The notes under the pieces were generated by a model. The model had not been told where the DNA came from and ran no database searches. It saw nothing but the letters and a program-made list of their open reading frames with translations. A stretch of 64,000 nt of DNA from the NCBI GenBank assembly GCA_910585095.1, contig CAJUBU010000002.1:161379-225378 (forward strand), in the 5' to 3' direction. A program made the translations under genes and the position numbers. Numbering within the stretch: position 1 is the stretch's first letter; each line of letters opens with the position of its first letter. Source of the DNA: an uncultured Lachnospira sp. Its GTDB lineage: Bacteria; Bacillota; Clostridia; Lachnospirales; Lachnospiraceae. Positions 25,950-36,700 of the stretch are shown here, piece after piece.

Positions 25950-26509
25950 TATCGATTTCCATATTCCATTTTTGCACATTTTGTATATTTTATAACAAAT
26001 TGACTTTTTGCTTCTGTATATGCATCTCGATTATATTCATACTTTTTCCAAAGAGAACATTTTAACGTTTCATACTCTTGTGCAAGAATGGAATAATTAT
26101 TCATATAATCGCGAAAATATAGTTCATCATTATCGCCAAAATAACGCAAGTGCAGATGAAACACTTTTTCTGCAAATCCTTTTTCTGTATATCCCTTATT
26201 AAACGATTTTCTATTTTCTTGTTCGGACATACATCTATAACCATTCTTCTCAAGCTGTTCTTTTACATCTGTCATCAAAATATTTTTTGGAATTTCAACT
26301 AAAATATCAATAATCGGCTTTGCCATAATAGATTTGATTGCCGTACTTCCAATATGGTTTATCTTCAAATCTATACCATGCAAAATAATCATTATTTCTT
26401 CTTTTTCTTCTTCATACCAATCATGCCAACAGTCTTTATGTTCGCTAAGCATAATTGGAAATAATGCCCACAATTCTTCTAAAGACATTTCAGATAAAGA
26501 TTTACTCAT
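25946..26509 (-). CDS. GrpB family protein (UPF0157)
   Basis: Nucleotidyltransferase-fold protein of unknown precise role. KINHIGSTAIKSIMAKPIID is the family signature (usual form GSTxVPGLxAKPxID), and HLHLRYFGDNDELYFRDYM matches the C-terminal half. I use the ATG at 26509 (MSKSLSEMS), which has GGAG about eight bases upstream. The frame stays open upstream to 26648 without a recognisable domain; an alternative ATG at 26596 would add 29 residues. 187 aa. Convergent with mutY. Confidence 0.82.
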   Translation of the reverse strand: MSKSLSEMSLEELWALFPIMLSEHKDCWHDWYEEEKEEIMIILHGIDLKINHIGSTAIKSIMAKPIIDILVEIPKNILMTDVKEQLEKNGYRCMSEQENRKSFNKGYTEKGFAEKVFHLHLRYFGDNDELYFRDYMNNYSILAQEYETLKCSLWKKYEYNRDAYTEAKSQFVIKYTKCAKMEYGNRY

Positions 26510-26784
26510 ATTAAATGCTCCATCTATTTCAATTGTATATACATCTTCTCTTATTGAATCATTTACAACGTTTTCTTCTCTTACAGCAAAAAACATAGAA
26601 GATATTAGATTAATTTCTTTAATCTTTTTTATTAATATTTTGTTATAACATGTTCTCGTTTCTTTATAAGAATCATCATTATTAATTTATTTTTCAATAA
26701 GGTACATATTTTTTTAGTATTCTCATTATTATGATTTATACTTTATACAACTTTTAAATCAAATTAAATTCAAAATTTGAACAG

Positions 26785-27201
26785 CTAAAACTCATATCTT
26801 GTGCCATGTGAAAGTAATAGCCCATCTGTTAATTCTACACATAAAATTATTGTATTTTCATCGTCAAAATTAACATGTCCATTATCAATCCATTCTGCAA
26901 AAACATGTCTTAATTTTTCAGCTATCATAGAATTTTCTTTTTTTCCAAAATAACCCAGATTAATACCTTTTCCATGTGCCATAAACCAATCACTAGCTAC
27001 CGCAACTATGGGATTATCTGCTATATGTTTCATCTTATTTGAACGTGCATATGTAATAATATAAAATGCACCATCTTCATAATAGGCATTTACATACCGA
27101 ACATAAGGCACTTCATTTTCTATTGTCGCCAATGCAATAATTGTATCTTTTCCAAAACGTTCAATCATTATCTTTTCAGCTTCTTGATTTAATTGTTTCA
27201 T
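26785..27201 (-). CDS. Pyridoxamine 5'-phosphate oxidase-fold protein
   Basis: Flavin-binding split-barrel protein of about 138 aa. IALATIENEVPYVRYVNAYYEDGAFYIITY followed by SNKMKHIADNPIVAVA is the usual opening of this family in gut Firmicutes (often called general-stress or NimA-like). Substrate unknown. AAAGGAG precedes the ATG. Single gene. Confidence 0.82.
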   Translation of the reverse strand: MKQLNQEAEKIMIERFGKDTIIALATIENEVPYVRYVNAYYEDGAFYIITYARSNKMKHIADNPIVAVASDWFMAHGKGINLGYFGKKENSMIAEKLRHVFAEWIDNGHVNFDDENTIILCVELTDGLLLSHGTRYEF

Positions 27202-27437
27202 TCAATTATCTCCTTTACATATTTTGATTATAATTTCATTTTGTTAAACAGTAATACTAGTTTTTTTTAATTTATATCTGCTTACTATAATACTAGTATA
27301 ATATATTTTGATCAATAAAAATTTATATAAATAAACTTCTAGCAACTATTAGTCAAAAAAATACAAAAAAAATATGATATTATTACCACCATAAAAGAAC
27401 ATGGTAACCACTAAAACTCTAAAATGAGCATTTTAAA

Positions 27438-27471
27438 ACCGCAACCCCTTGATTTCTCAAAGGATTGCGGT
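27438..27471 (-). terminator. Terminator after tuf
   Basis: ACCGCAACCCCTTGA/TCAAAGGATTGCGGT stem with a short loop, 34 bases past the tuf stop. The T-run on minus is short (GGTTTTAAAA); on plus it is GCTTATTTTTATT. Confidence 0.55.
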
Positions 27472-27504
27472 GCTTATTTTTATTATTTGGCTCTAATTAC
27501 AAGA

Positions 27505-28698
27505 TTACTCAATGATAGTAGCAACTGCACCAGAACCAACTGTTCTACCACCCTCACGGATAGCGAAACGAAGACCCTGCTCCATAGCAACTCTATGGAT
27601 AAGTTCTACTGTCATCTCTACGTTATCACCAGGCATACACATTTCTGTGCCGTTTGGAAGCTCACAAACACCTGTTACGTCTGTTGTTCTGAAATAGAAC
27701 TGTGGACGATAGTTGTTGAAGAATGGTGTATGACGACCACCTTCGTCCTTTGTCAATACATAAACTTGAGCTGTAAACTTCTTGTGTGGTGTAACTGAGC
27801 TTGGCTTACAAAGAACCTGACCTCTTTCGATATCATCTCTTTGAACACCTCTAAGAAGAGCGCCAATGTTATCACCAGGCTGTGCCTCATCAAGAAGTTT
27901 TCTGAACATTTCAATACCTGTAACAACAACTTTACGTGTCTCATCTGTAATACCAACAATTTCAACTTCCTCATTAAGATGAAGGATACCTCTTTCTACT
28001 CTACCAGTAGCAACAGTACCACGACCTGTAATTGAGAATACGTCTTCCACAGGCATAAGGAATGGCTTGTCTGTCTCTCTCTGTGGGTCTGGAACATACT
28101 CATCAATTGTGTGCATAAGCTCAAGAATCTTATCGCCCCACTCGCTGTTAGGGTCTTCAAGAGCCTTAAGAGCTGAACCTTGAATAATAGGTGTGTCATC
28201 ACCAGGGAAATCATAATCATTAAGAAGCTCTCTGATTTCCATATCTACAAGCTCTAAAAGTTCTGGGTCATCAACCATATCACACTTGTTCATAAATACA
28301 ACGATATATGGAACACCAACCTGACGAGCAAGAAGGATATGTTCTCTTGTCTGAGCCATAACACCATCCGTAGCAGCAACAACAAGGATACCAGCATCCA
28401 TCTGAGCTGCACCAGTAATCATGTTCTTAACGTAGTCAGCATGGCCTGGACAGTCAACGTGTGCATAGTGTCTCTTTTCTGTTTCATACTCAACGTGTGC
28501 AGTAGAGATTGTAATACCTCTTTCTCTCTCTTCTGGTGCCTTATCAATATTTTCAAATGCAACAGCCTCACCTGTACCAAGTCTTGCATGAAGTGTCTTT
28601 GTAATAGCAGCTGTCAATGTAGTCTTACCATGATCTACGTGTCCAATTGTACCAATATTGCAATGTGGTTTTGTTCTCTCAAATTTAGCCTTTGCCAT
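27505..28698 (-). CDS. tuf: Elongation factor Tu
   Basis: GTPase that brings aminoacyl-tRNA to the ribosome. 397 aa. G1 GHVDHGKTTLTAAI, G2 region RGITISTAHVEYET, G3 DCPGHADY, G4 NKCDMVDD and G5 GSALKA are intact; domains 2 and 3 include GRGTVATGRVERG and HTPFFNNYRPQFYFRTTDVTG. TTAAGGAGG precedes the ATG. It has its own promoter (28778-28806), 130 bases downstream of fusA. Confidence 0.98.
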   Translation of the reverse strand: MAKAKFERTKPHCNIGTIGHVDHGKTTLTAAITKTLHARLGTGEAVAFENIDKAPEERERGITISTAHVEYETEKRHYAHVDCPGHADYVKNMITGAAQMDAGILVVAATDGVMAQTREHILLARQVGVPYIVVFMNKCDMVDDPELLELVDMEIRELLNDYDFPGDDTPIIQGSALKALEDPNSEWGDKILELMHTIDEYVPDPQRETDKPFLMPVEDVFSITGRGTVATGRVERGILHLNEEVEIVGITDETRKVVVTGIEMFRKLLDEAQPGDNIGALLRGVQRDDIERGQVLCKPSSVTPHKKFTAQVYVLTKDEGGRHTPFFNNYRPQFYFRTTDVTGVCELPNGTEMCMPGDNVEMTVELIHRVAMEQGLRFAIREGGRTVGSGAVATIIE

Positions 28699-28777
28699 TG
28701 TTTAAAATCCTCCTTAAAAAATCACTTAAATTACCATCAATGTGGTTTCGCTTGTCGCGTTTTCATAGCTGATTTCT

Positions 28778-28806
28778 ATTATATTTCATTTTCCAATATT
28801 TTTCAA
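28778..28806 (-). promoter_or_regulatory. Sigma-A promoter of tuf
   Basis: TTGAAA (28801-28806), 17-base spacer, TATAAT (28778-28783) on minus. Confidence 0.75.
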
Positions 28807-28827
28807 CTATATTTTTTATAATCAATA

Positions 28828-30945
28828 TTACTTGCTTTTTGCAGCAATTACTTTGTCTTGGATTGACTTTGGTGCCTGCTCATATTTCTCAAAGAACATT
28901 GAATAATTACCACGTCCCTGTGTCTTAGAACGAAGGTCCGTAGAATAACCAAACATTTCTGAGAGTGGTACATAAGCTCTTACAATCTTACCGCCGCCTA
29001 AATCATCCATACCTTCTATACGTCCACGACGAGAATTGATATCACCAATTACATCACCCATATATTCCTCTGGCATTGTAACTTCAACCTTCATAATTGG
29101 CTCTAACAATGCTGCTCCACCTTTTTGCATAGCGTCCTTAAACGCCATAGAGCCTGCAATCTTAAATGCCATTTCTGAAGAATCGACTTCATGGTATGAA
29201 CCATCATAAACCGTTGCATGAACGCCAAGTACTGGGAATCCTGCAAGAATACCTGCATTTGATGCCTCCTCAATACCTTCGCCAACAGCTGGGATATATT
29301 CCTTAGGAATAGCGCCACCAACGACTTCTGAATCAAATTTAAAGTGCTCTTCGCCATTTGGGTCCATTGGCTCAAAACGTACCTTACAGTGACCATACTG
29401 ACCACGACCACCGGACTGTTTTGCATACTTGCTGTCAACATCAACAGACTTTGTAAAACACTCTTTATAAGCAACTTGAGGCGCGCCAACATTTGCATCA
29501 ACCTTAAATTCACGAAGAAGTCTGTCAACAATAATCTCAAGATGAAGCTCACCCATACCTGCAATAATTGTCTGACCAGTCTCTTGGTCTGTATGAGCGC
29601 GGAATGTTGGGTCTTCCTCAGCAAGTTTTGCTAAAGCTTCGCCCATCTTGCCTTGGTCATTCTTTGTCTTAGGCTCAATAGCAAGCTCAATAACTGGCTC
29701 TGGAAATTCCATAGACTCAAGAATAACTGGATGCTGCTCGTCACAGATTGTATCACCTGTTGTTGTAAACTTAAAACCTACGGCAGCAGCAATATCGCCT
29801 GAATAAACCTTTGAAAGTTCTTCTCTCTTATTTGCATGCATCTGAAGGATACGACCAACTCTCTCCTTCTTTCCTTTTGTTGCATTTAATACATATGAAC
29901 CTGAGTTCAATGTACCTGAATATACTCTAAAGAATGCAAGCTTACCAACAAATGGGTCTGCCATAATCTTAAATGCAAGTGCTGAAAATGGTTCTTCATC
30001 CGATGAATGTCTTGTAACTTCATTGCCTTCATCATCAACACCTGTAATATCTGGAATATCCGTAGGTGCTGGCATAAATTCAAGAACAGCATCAAGAAGC
30101 TTTTGAACGCCCTTATTTCTGTAAGCTGAACCACAACATACAGGAATAGCGCTACATTCACATGTTGCTCTTCTAAGAACCTTTTTCATCTCTTCAACAG
30201 ATGGTTCCTCACCTTCAAGATACATCATCATAAGGTCATCATCAAGCTCGCAAATCTTCTCTACAAGCTCTGTATGATATTCTTCTGCCTGTTCCTTCAT
30301 ATCATCTGGAATTGCAACAACAGAAATATCATCACCCTTATCATCATTGTAAATATATGCCTGCATCTCAAAAAGGTCAATAATCCCCTTAAAATCATCT
30401 TCTTTTCCAATTGGAATTTGAAGACAGATAGCATTCTTCCCTAATCTATTTCTAATCTGGTCTACTGCACCATAGAAATTTGCACCTAAGATATCCATTT
30501 TATTGATAAATGCCATTCTAGGTACGTTGTATGTGTCTGCCTGACGCCATACATTTTCTGACTGTGGCTCAACACCACCCTTTGCACAGAATACACCAAC
30601 AGCACCATCAAGTACTCTAAGTGAACGCTCAACCTCAACTGTGAAGTCAACGTGTCCAGGAGTATCAATAATATTAATACGATGCTCTAATGCACCTGGC
30701 ATAACTTTTGTTTCCTTCTCTAATGTCCAATGACATGTAGTAGCGGCTGAAGTAATTGTGATACCTCTCTCCTGCTCCTGCTCCATCCAGTCCATAGTAG
30801 CAGTACCTTCATGAGTATCACCGATTTTATAGTTAACACCAGTATAATAAAGTATACGCTCTGTCAATGTCGTTTTACCGGCATCGATATGCGCCATAAT
30901 ACCTATATTTCTGGTTCTCTCCAATGGATATTCTCTTCCAGCCAT
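28828..30945 (-). CDS. fusA: Elongation factor G
   Basis: Translocase GTPase, 705 aa. G1 AHIDAGKTTLTERIL, RGITITSAATT, DTPGHVDFTVEVERSLRVLDG and NKMD are present, followed by domains II-V (GMGELHLEIIVDRLLREF and GRGNYSMFFEKYEQ at the C-terminus). GGAGGG lies upstream of the ATG. Third gene of the str unit, 80 bases after rpsG. Confidence 0.98.
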   Translation of the reverse strand: MAGREYPLERTRNIGIMAHIDAGKTTLTERILYYTGVNYKIGDTHEGTATMDWMEQEQERGITITSAATTCHWTLEKETKVMPGALEHRINIIDTPGHVDFTVEVERSLRVLDGAVGVFCAKGGVEPQSENVWRQADTYNVPRMAFINKMDILGANFYGAVDQIRNRLGKNAICLQIPIGKEDDFKGIIDLFEMQAYIYNDDKGDDISVVAIPDDMKEQAEEYHTELVEKICELDDDLMMMYLEGEEPSVEEMKKVLRRATCECSAIPVCCGSAYRNKGVQKLLDAVLEFMPAPTDIPDITGVDDEGNEVTRHSSDEEPFSALAFKIMADPFVGKLAFFRVYSGTLNSGSYVLNATKGKKERVGRILQMHANKREELSKVYSGDIAAAVGFKFTTTGDTICDEQHPVILESMEFPEPVIELAIEPKTKNDQGKMGEALAKLAEEDPTFRAHTDQETGQTIIAGMGELHLEIIVDRLLREFKVDANVGAPQVAYKECFTKSVDVDSKYAKQSGGRGQYGHCKVRFEPMDPNGEEHFKFDSEVVGGAIPKEYIPAVGEGIEEASNAGILAGFPVLGVHATVYDGSYHEVDSSEMAFKIAGSMAFKDAMQKGGAALLEPIMKVEVTMPEEYMGDVIGDINSRRGRIEGMDDLGGGKIVRAYVPLSEMFGYSTDLRSKTQGRGNYSMFFEKYEQAPKSIQDKVIAAKSK

Positions 30946-31024
30946 CGGTAAACCCTCCTAATTTTGTATTCAATAACTATATCGCATAAGATTTTATCAA
31001 TTACATACAATCTATGCAGTTTTA

Positions 31025-31495
31025 TTAAAATCTATAATGAGCAAAAGCTTTATTAGCTTCAGCCATTTTGTGCATATCTTCTTTCTTCTTTACAGAAGCG
31101 CCTGTATTATTTGCAGCGTCAAGAATCTCATTAGCAAGTCTTTCTTCCATAGTCTTCTCACCTCTTGCGCGAGAGTATGTTGTTATCCAACGAAGTGCTA
31201 ACGCTTGTCTTCTATCTTGCTTAACATCGATAGGTACCTGATATGTGGCACCACCAATACGTCTAGCCTTAACTTCGAGAACTGGCATAATATTGTTCAT
31301 AGCCTCTTCAAATACCTCGATAGCTGGTCTTTCCGTTTTTGCTGCAACCCTGTCAAATGCTCTATATACAATCTTTTGTGCTACTCCTCTCTTACCATCA
31401 AGCATAATGTTGTTGATAAGCTTAGTAACCACCTTATTATTGTAAATAGGATCTGGTAATACATCTCTTTTTTGAGTATGTCCTTTACGTGGCAC
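31025..31495 (-). CDS. rpsG: 30S ribosomal protein S7
   Basis: 156 aa, primary binder of the 3' major domain of 16S rRNA. Begins MPRKGHTQKRDVLPDPIYNN and contains KVVTKLINNIMLDGKRGVA and KRGYxPI-type core as VEVxARRIGGATYQVPIDV-like text (ARRIGGATYQVPIDV). AAGGAGGGA precedes the start; the start codon at 31495 is GTG preceding CCACGTAAAG. Separated from rpsL by an unusually long 349-base spacer. Confidence 0.97.
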   Translation of the reverse strand: MPRKGHTQKRDVLPDPIYNNKVVTKLINNIMLDGKRGVAQKIVYRAFDRVAAKTERPAIEVFEEAMNNIMPVLEVKARRIGGATYQVPIDVKQDRRQALALRWITTYSRARGEKTMEERLANEILDAANNTGASVKKKEDMHKMAEANKAFAHYRF

Positions 31496-31732
31496 GGTTC
31501 TTCCCTCCTTAATATTGTTTTGTTGTCAAAAACAAAATGCTGTTGTCCTTAACAACATTCATTAATTCATCGGTACTCACATATGATTGACCTTTCCCAC
31601 AAGTCCATCTGTGGTACTTGGCTGTGTTCGTGCATAAAGTATATTAAACCTGCAACCATAGGATTAATCTAACTCCGCACTAATTATTCCCATAAATGTG
31701 ATATTACATACAATGCTAACCGATTGGCATTA

Positions 31733-31807
31733 TATAATAGTCCCACTACCGTGAGCCATAACAGTCTCACTAATGTGAGCAAACAAGTTTGTGTCTCAAA
31801 CCTGTTT
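31733..31807 (-). other. Array of three hairpins in the rpsL-rpsG spacer
   Basis: Two tandem 24-base units (31733-31756 and 31757-31780; 19 of 24 identical), each with a small CTCAC/GTGAG-type hairpin, are followed by AAACAAGTTTG/CAAACCTGTTT (31781-31807). They begin about 40 bases after the rpsL stop. No reading frame is seen in 31496-31844. The spacer also has GTTGT...ACAAC pairs near the rpsG start. A regulatory site (for example for S7) is possible but not shown. Confidence 0.5.
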
Positions 31808-31844
31808 ATTATGACAAAACTGTTATATTCTAAGAAACACTAAA

Positions 31845-32264
31845 TTACTTAGCATCCTTTGGTCTTTTTGTACCATACTTAGAACGAGCTTGTCTTCTCT
31901 TTGCTACACCTGCTGTATCAAGTACACCTCTTACTATATGGTATCTTGTACCTGGTAAATCCTTAACTCTTCCACCTCTTATAAGAACAACGCTATGCTC
32001 TTGAAGATTGTGACCTTCGCCAGGAATATATGAAGTAACTTCAATACCATTAGAAAGACGTACTCTGGCAATCTTTCTAAGTGCTGAATTAGGCTTCTTA
32101 GGTGTGGCAGTCTTAACAGCGGTACATACACCTCTCTTTTGTGGAGAAGAAATATCTGTAGCTTTCTTTTGAAGAGAGTTATAACCCTTCTGAAGCGCTG
32201 GCGCTGTTGACTTTTTAACTGCTGTTTTTCTTCCCTGTCTTACTAACTGGTTAAATGTAGGCAT
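31845..32264 (-). CDS. rpsL: 30S ribosomal protein S12
   Basis: 139 aa, decoding-site protein. Starts MPTFNQLVRQGRKTAV and has KKPNSALRKIARVRLSNGIEVTSYIPGEGHNLQEHSVVLIRGGRVKDLPG in pieces of the usual order; the Lys at the streptomycin-sensitive position (PKKPNSA) is wild type. GGAGG lies upstream. First gene of the str unit behind a consensus promoter. Confidence 0.97.
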   Translation of the reverse strand: MPTFNQLVRQGRKTAVKKSTAPALQKGYNSLQKKATDISSPQKRGVCTAVKTATPKKPNSALRKIARVRLSNGIEVTSYIPGEGHNLQEHSVVLIRGGRVKDLPGTRYHIVRGVLDTAGVAKRRQARSKYGTKRPKDAK

Positions 32265-32332
32265 TCCTTTTTCACCTCCTGGAATTAGATATCATTGTGG
32301 TTGCATTCAGTAAATCTGAATCCTAGCAAACA

Positions 32333-32389
32333 ACGGACAGAACTGTCCGCGCGCTTTTTTAGTATATCCATTAATTGATTTTATGTCAA
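32333..32389 (-). promoter_or_regulatory. Promoter of the str unit and 5' hairpin
   Basis: TTGACA (32384-32389), 17-base spacer, TATACT (32361-32366) on minus. A perfect inverted repeat CGGACAG-TT-CTGTCCG (about 32334-32349) lies within the first ~20 bases of the expected transcript. Confidence 0.8.
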
Positions 32390-32433
32390 GCAAAAATATT
32401 TATTTTTTAATTTTTGTTTTTATTTTTTTGATT

Positions 32434-33588
32434 TTAACTTCTTTTTAGTCGTTTCTTTAATTCTGGAATATATTTTTGCATAATTGGGTCATAAATCTCA
32501 TTACAGGTATTTGTTACCCAATTCATTTCTTGGTCTAATCTTCTCTGTGTATAAGAATGTACTCTGTCTGGCCAGCCTCTCTTAATTTTTTCCATATATT
32601 CATTCTCTGATTTACAAAAATAATGATTAATTCTTAATTTCTTACACATGCTGTCATAAAAAAATGAATAATTAATTGTTGAACCATTTTCACTGATAGT
32701 GCGCCAATTTTCCTGCATATCTGGAATATGTGGTGTCCAAATATCTGTCACCACTCTTGGTATAAAAATTGTTTTTATATGCGCATTTAAGAAAAAATCA
32801 TCTGGCGCTCTATACATATAATTTTCAATACATAACCCCTCTTGTTTATCTTTGTGATGAGAAGAACCATAATCTCTCCAATTAATCCCTATTCCACCAG
32901 CAAATCCTGGTTCTTTTAACACTAAACTCTCATAATCTTCAAAAATGTGGTCAACAATATCTGGAAGAAGCTCATCTTGCATGGGAACCATATACTCATC
33001 GCCATCAATCATTGCCATATATTTTGTCTCAAACTGATAATGTTCCACAGCATGTTTATAGGCTTTAAGCTGCATAAGCTCACCTGGAAAATACTGATAT
33101 GTCACAACACCTGAATCAATATAATCCTGAATCTCCTCTTTCATATGATTAGTACTCTCATTATCATATATATAAAAATGAGACACTCCAACCATGCGAT
33201 GATATTCAATCCATTCTCTTATATACATTTCATTTTTTATAATAGCAATAACCGACAAATGATACGCATCTTCTGGCACACATGAAAATGTCAATCGTTC
33301 TATTGAATGAAGCTGTAATTTCATCACATAATTAAAACTCTTTATATTTAGTTCATGTGTAGCAACATAGCGATAACATAATTCACAAGCTGTCTTAAGG
33401 GTTTGTATTACAATTGTATCATTAAGATTCATCCCATCTTCAAGAAATGTTGCATAGTCAATTAAATCTTGCTGCATACTTGCAACTATTTCATATCTTT
33501 TTTCATCATCTATATCTGAATCTAATACTTTCCACTTATCTTGCACGGATTCCTTTAATGCTTTACACTTTTCTTGTAATATATTCAT
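32434..33588 (-). CDS. Glycosyltransferase, GT92 (DUF23)-like
   Basis: About 384 aa. The N-terminal ~120 residues are helical. The catalytic GT-A-like part opens with LSVIAIIKNEMYIREWIEYHRMVG in pieces (IAIIKNE, REWIEYH, FYIYDNES) and has MAMIDGDEYMVP with the DxD-type metal site, as in the GT92 family. Substrate unknown. ATG at 33588 used; the AAAGGA is about 13 bases upstream, and an in-frame start at 33624 is an alternative. It lies between rpoC and rpsL, separated from both by a terminator and a promoter, so it is an insertion into the conserved block rather than part of it. Confidence 0.78.
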   Translation of the reverse strand: MNILQEKCKALKESVQDKWKVLDSDIDDEKRYEIVASMQQDLIDYATFLEDGMNLNDTIVIQTLKTACELCYRYVATHELNIKSFNYVMKLQLHSIERLTFSCVPEDAYHLSVIAIIKNEMYIREWIEYHRMVGVSHFYIYDNESTNHMKEEIQDYIDSGVVTYQYFPGELMQLKAYKHAVEHYQFETKYMAMIDGDEYMVPMQDELLPDIVDHIFEDYESLVLKEPGFAGGIGINWRDYGSSHHKDKQEGLCIENYMYRAPDDFFLNAHIKTIFIPRVVTDIWTPHIPDMQENWRTISENGSTINYSFFYDSMCKKLRINHYFCKSENEYMEKIKRGWPDRVHSYTQRRLDQEMNWVTNTCNEIYDPIMQKYIPELKKRLKRS

Positions 33589-33663
33589 TTTTATAATAAC
33601 ATCCTTTCTCACCTGTAAATACATATATTTTTAATTATAAATTTATAACATTATATTTTATAT

Positions 33664-33708
33664 TAAAAACACTCGCCTTCAACTAATCATTAGTTATAAG
33701 GCGAGTAT
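33664..33708 (-). terminator. Intrinsic terminator after rpoC
   Basis: ACTCGCCTT/AAGGCGAGT with inner AACTAAT/ATTAGTT, followed on minus by GTTTTTAA; about 70 bases past the rpoC stop. Confidence 0.85.
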
Positions 33709-33775
33709 TCAATCTTGATGTTCTGACTATTAGCTCATTTAAAAAAATATTCTTTTTTTAATTATCTTTACTTTA

Positions 33776-36700
33776 TTACATACTTTCTTCTCTTATACTA
33801 TCTATTTCGTTATCTTCTCTTTCTGTAAAGCTGATTTCTTCATTTTTTTCAGCATATTCAAGACCTGTATCTATTCTAATGTTTTGATATCTCTTCATTC
33901 CAGTACCAGCAGGAATCAACTTACCAATAATAACATTTTCTTTAAGACCTATCAATGGGTCAATCTTTCCATTGATAGCCGCATCGGTAAGAACCTTTGT
34001 CGTCTCTTGGAAGGATGCTGCTGACATAAATGAATTGGTTGCAAGTGAAGCCTTTGTGATACCAAGTATAATCGGTGTGCCAGAAGCAGGTGTCTTTCCC
34101 TCAGCCTCCAGTTTTTCGTTTGCCTCTGTAAAATCAATTGTATCAACCTGAGAACCTGGAAGGAAATTAGAATCTCCAGCCTCGTCAACAATAATCTTTT
34201 TCAGCATTTGACGAACAATCAACTCAATATGCTTATCATTAATTTCAACACCTTGTATACGATATACTTTTTGAACTTCACGAATCATATAATCCTGAAC
34301 GGCTCTTACGCCAAGTATTCTTACAATATCATGAGGATTTTCAGAACCTTCTGTAATTTCTTCACCCTTGACAACAATCTGACCTTCTTTAACTTTTACT
34401 CTTGTATCCTTCGATACGGTATATGCCTTAGAATTGCCCTCGTCGTCTGTAATAACAATATCAGTCTTTTTCTCCGTTTGTGCAAAACTTACCACACCAC
34501 CAAATTCAGCAAGGACTGCAAGTGTCTTTGGCTTTCTTGCCTCAAAAAGTTCCTCTACTCTAGGAAGACCTTGTGTAATATTATCACCAGCAACGCCGCC
34601 TGTATGGAATGTTCTCATTGTAAGCTGTGTACCAGGTTCACCGATAGACTGTGCCGCAATAATACCAACCGCTTCACCGACCTGTACGGTCTGTCCTGTT
34701 GCCATGTTTGAACCATAACACTTTGCACAAACACCAATATGCGAACGACAGGTAAGAATTGTTCTAATCTTAACTTTCTCAACGCCAGTCTTAATAATCT
34801 GCTCTGCTCTTTTTGGTGTAACTAAATGATTTGCGGCAACCACAACATTGCCCTTATCATCAAGTATATCTTCTGCAAGGAATCTTCCTGTAATACGTTC
34901 TTGTAAAGATTCCAAAACATCTGCTTTTGCATCGCTGTCCGCAGTTGCCTTATCATTTACAAATTCATAAACGTACATACCTGGTATGCTCTTGCCCTCG
35001 CTACAATCATTTTCTCTTATAACAAGGTCTTGCGATACATCAACAAGACGTCTTGTAAGATAGCCAGAGTCTGCTGTACGAAGCGCTGTATCGGACAGAC
35101 CTTTACGCGCTCCATGCGCTGAGATAAAGTACTCCAATACATCCAAACCTTCTCTAAAGTTTGATTTAATTGGAAGTTCAATCGTATTGCCCGATGTATC
35201 TGCCATCAATCCACGCATACCAGCTAACTGCTTAATCTGCTGATTGGAACCACGCGCACCAGAGTCTGCCATCATAAAGATATTATTATACTTGTCAAGA
35301 CCTGCAAGCAAAGCATCTTTAAGCAATTCATCGGTTTCTTGCCATACCTTGATAACATTCTTATGTCTCTCCTCATCCGTTGATATACCTCTATTGTAAT
35401 GCTTTGTAATCATCTCTACTTTTTTCTCAGCATTTGCAATAAGTTCCTTCTTGATAGGAGGCACGGTCATCTCGGAAATGGAAACCGTCATAGCAGCCTT
35501 TGTTGAATATTTATATCCCATCGCTTTAATATCATCAAGAACTTCTGCTGTTCTTGTTGTGCCATGTGTGTTAATAACATGCTGCAATATATCTTTTAAC
35601 TGCTTTTTGCCTACATGAAAATCCACTTCAAGTACAAGGTCATTTTCTGGAAGACTTCTGTCTACATAACCTAAATCCTGTGGAAGTATCTCATTGAAAA
35701 TAAAACGACCAAGCGTTGATGCAACATTACCACTCTTTGTTGTTCCATCTTCACATTTTTTAACAACACGTACTAATATTTTAGAATGAAGCGTAATTGC
35801 CCCGTTTTCATAAGCTAATAAAGCCTCATTGACATCTTTAAAATATTTTCCTTCGCCTTTGGCACCAGGTCTTTCCTGTGTTAAATAATAAATACCAAGT
35901 ACCATATCCTGAGAAGGAACGGCTACAGGACCACCGTCTGACGGCTTGAGCAAGTTGTTTGGTGAAAGCAGCATAAATCGACATTCCGCCTGTGCCTCTA
36001 CAGAAAGCGGCAAATGGACAGCCATTTGGTCTCCATCAAAATCGGCATTAAACGCTGTACATACCAATGGATGCAGTTTAATAGCCTTGCCTTCTACAAG
36101 AATTGGCTCAAATGCCTGTATACCAAGTCGATGAAGTGTCGGCGCACGGTTTAACATAACAGGATGTTCTTTTATAACATCTTCTAGTACATCCCACACA
36201 TCATTTTCAAGCTGTTCTACCTTTTTCTTTGCCTTTTTAATATTTTCTGCCAGATTACGTCTTACAAGCTCTCGCATAACAAATGGCTTAAATAACTCAA
36301 TTGCCATCTCTTTTGGAAGTCCGCACTGATAAATTTTAAGTTCTGGACCTACGACAATAACAGAACGTCCTGAATAGTCGACACGTTTACCCAACAGATT
36401 TTGACGAAAACGTCCCTGTTTACCTTTCAATAAATCAGAAAGTGACTTTAATGCTCTGTTTCCTGGTCCTGTCACTGGACGTCCATTTCGGCGTCCATTG
36501 TCAATTAACGCATCAACTGCCTCCTGAAGCATTCTTTTTTCATTGCGCACAATAATTTCAGGCGCACCAAGTTCCATCAGTCGTGCAAGACGATTGTTTC
36601 TATTGATAATTCTTCTATATAAATCATTTAAGTCGGATGTTGCAAATCGACCGCCATCAAGCTGAACCATTGGTCTTAAATCTGGAGGGATAACTGGAAT

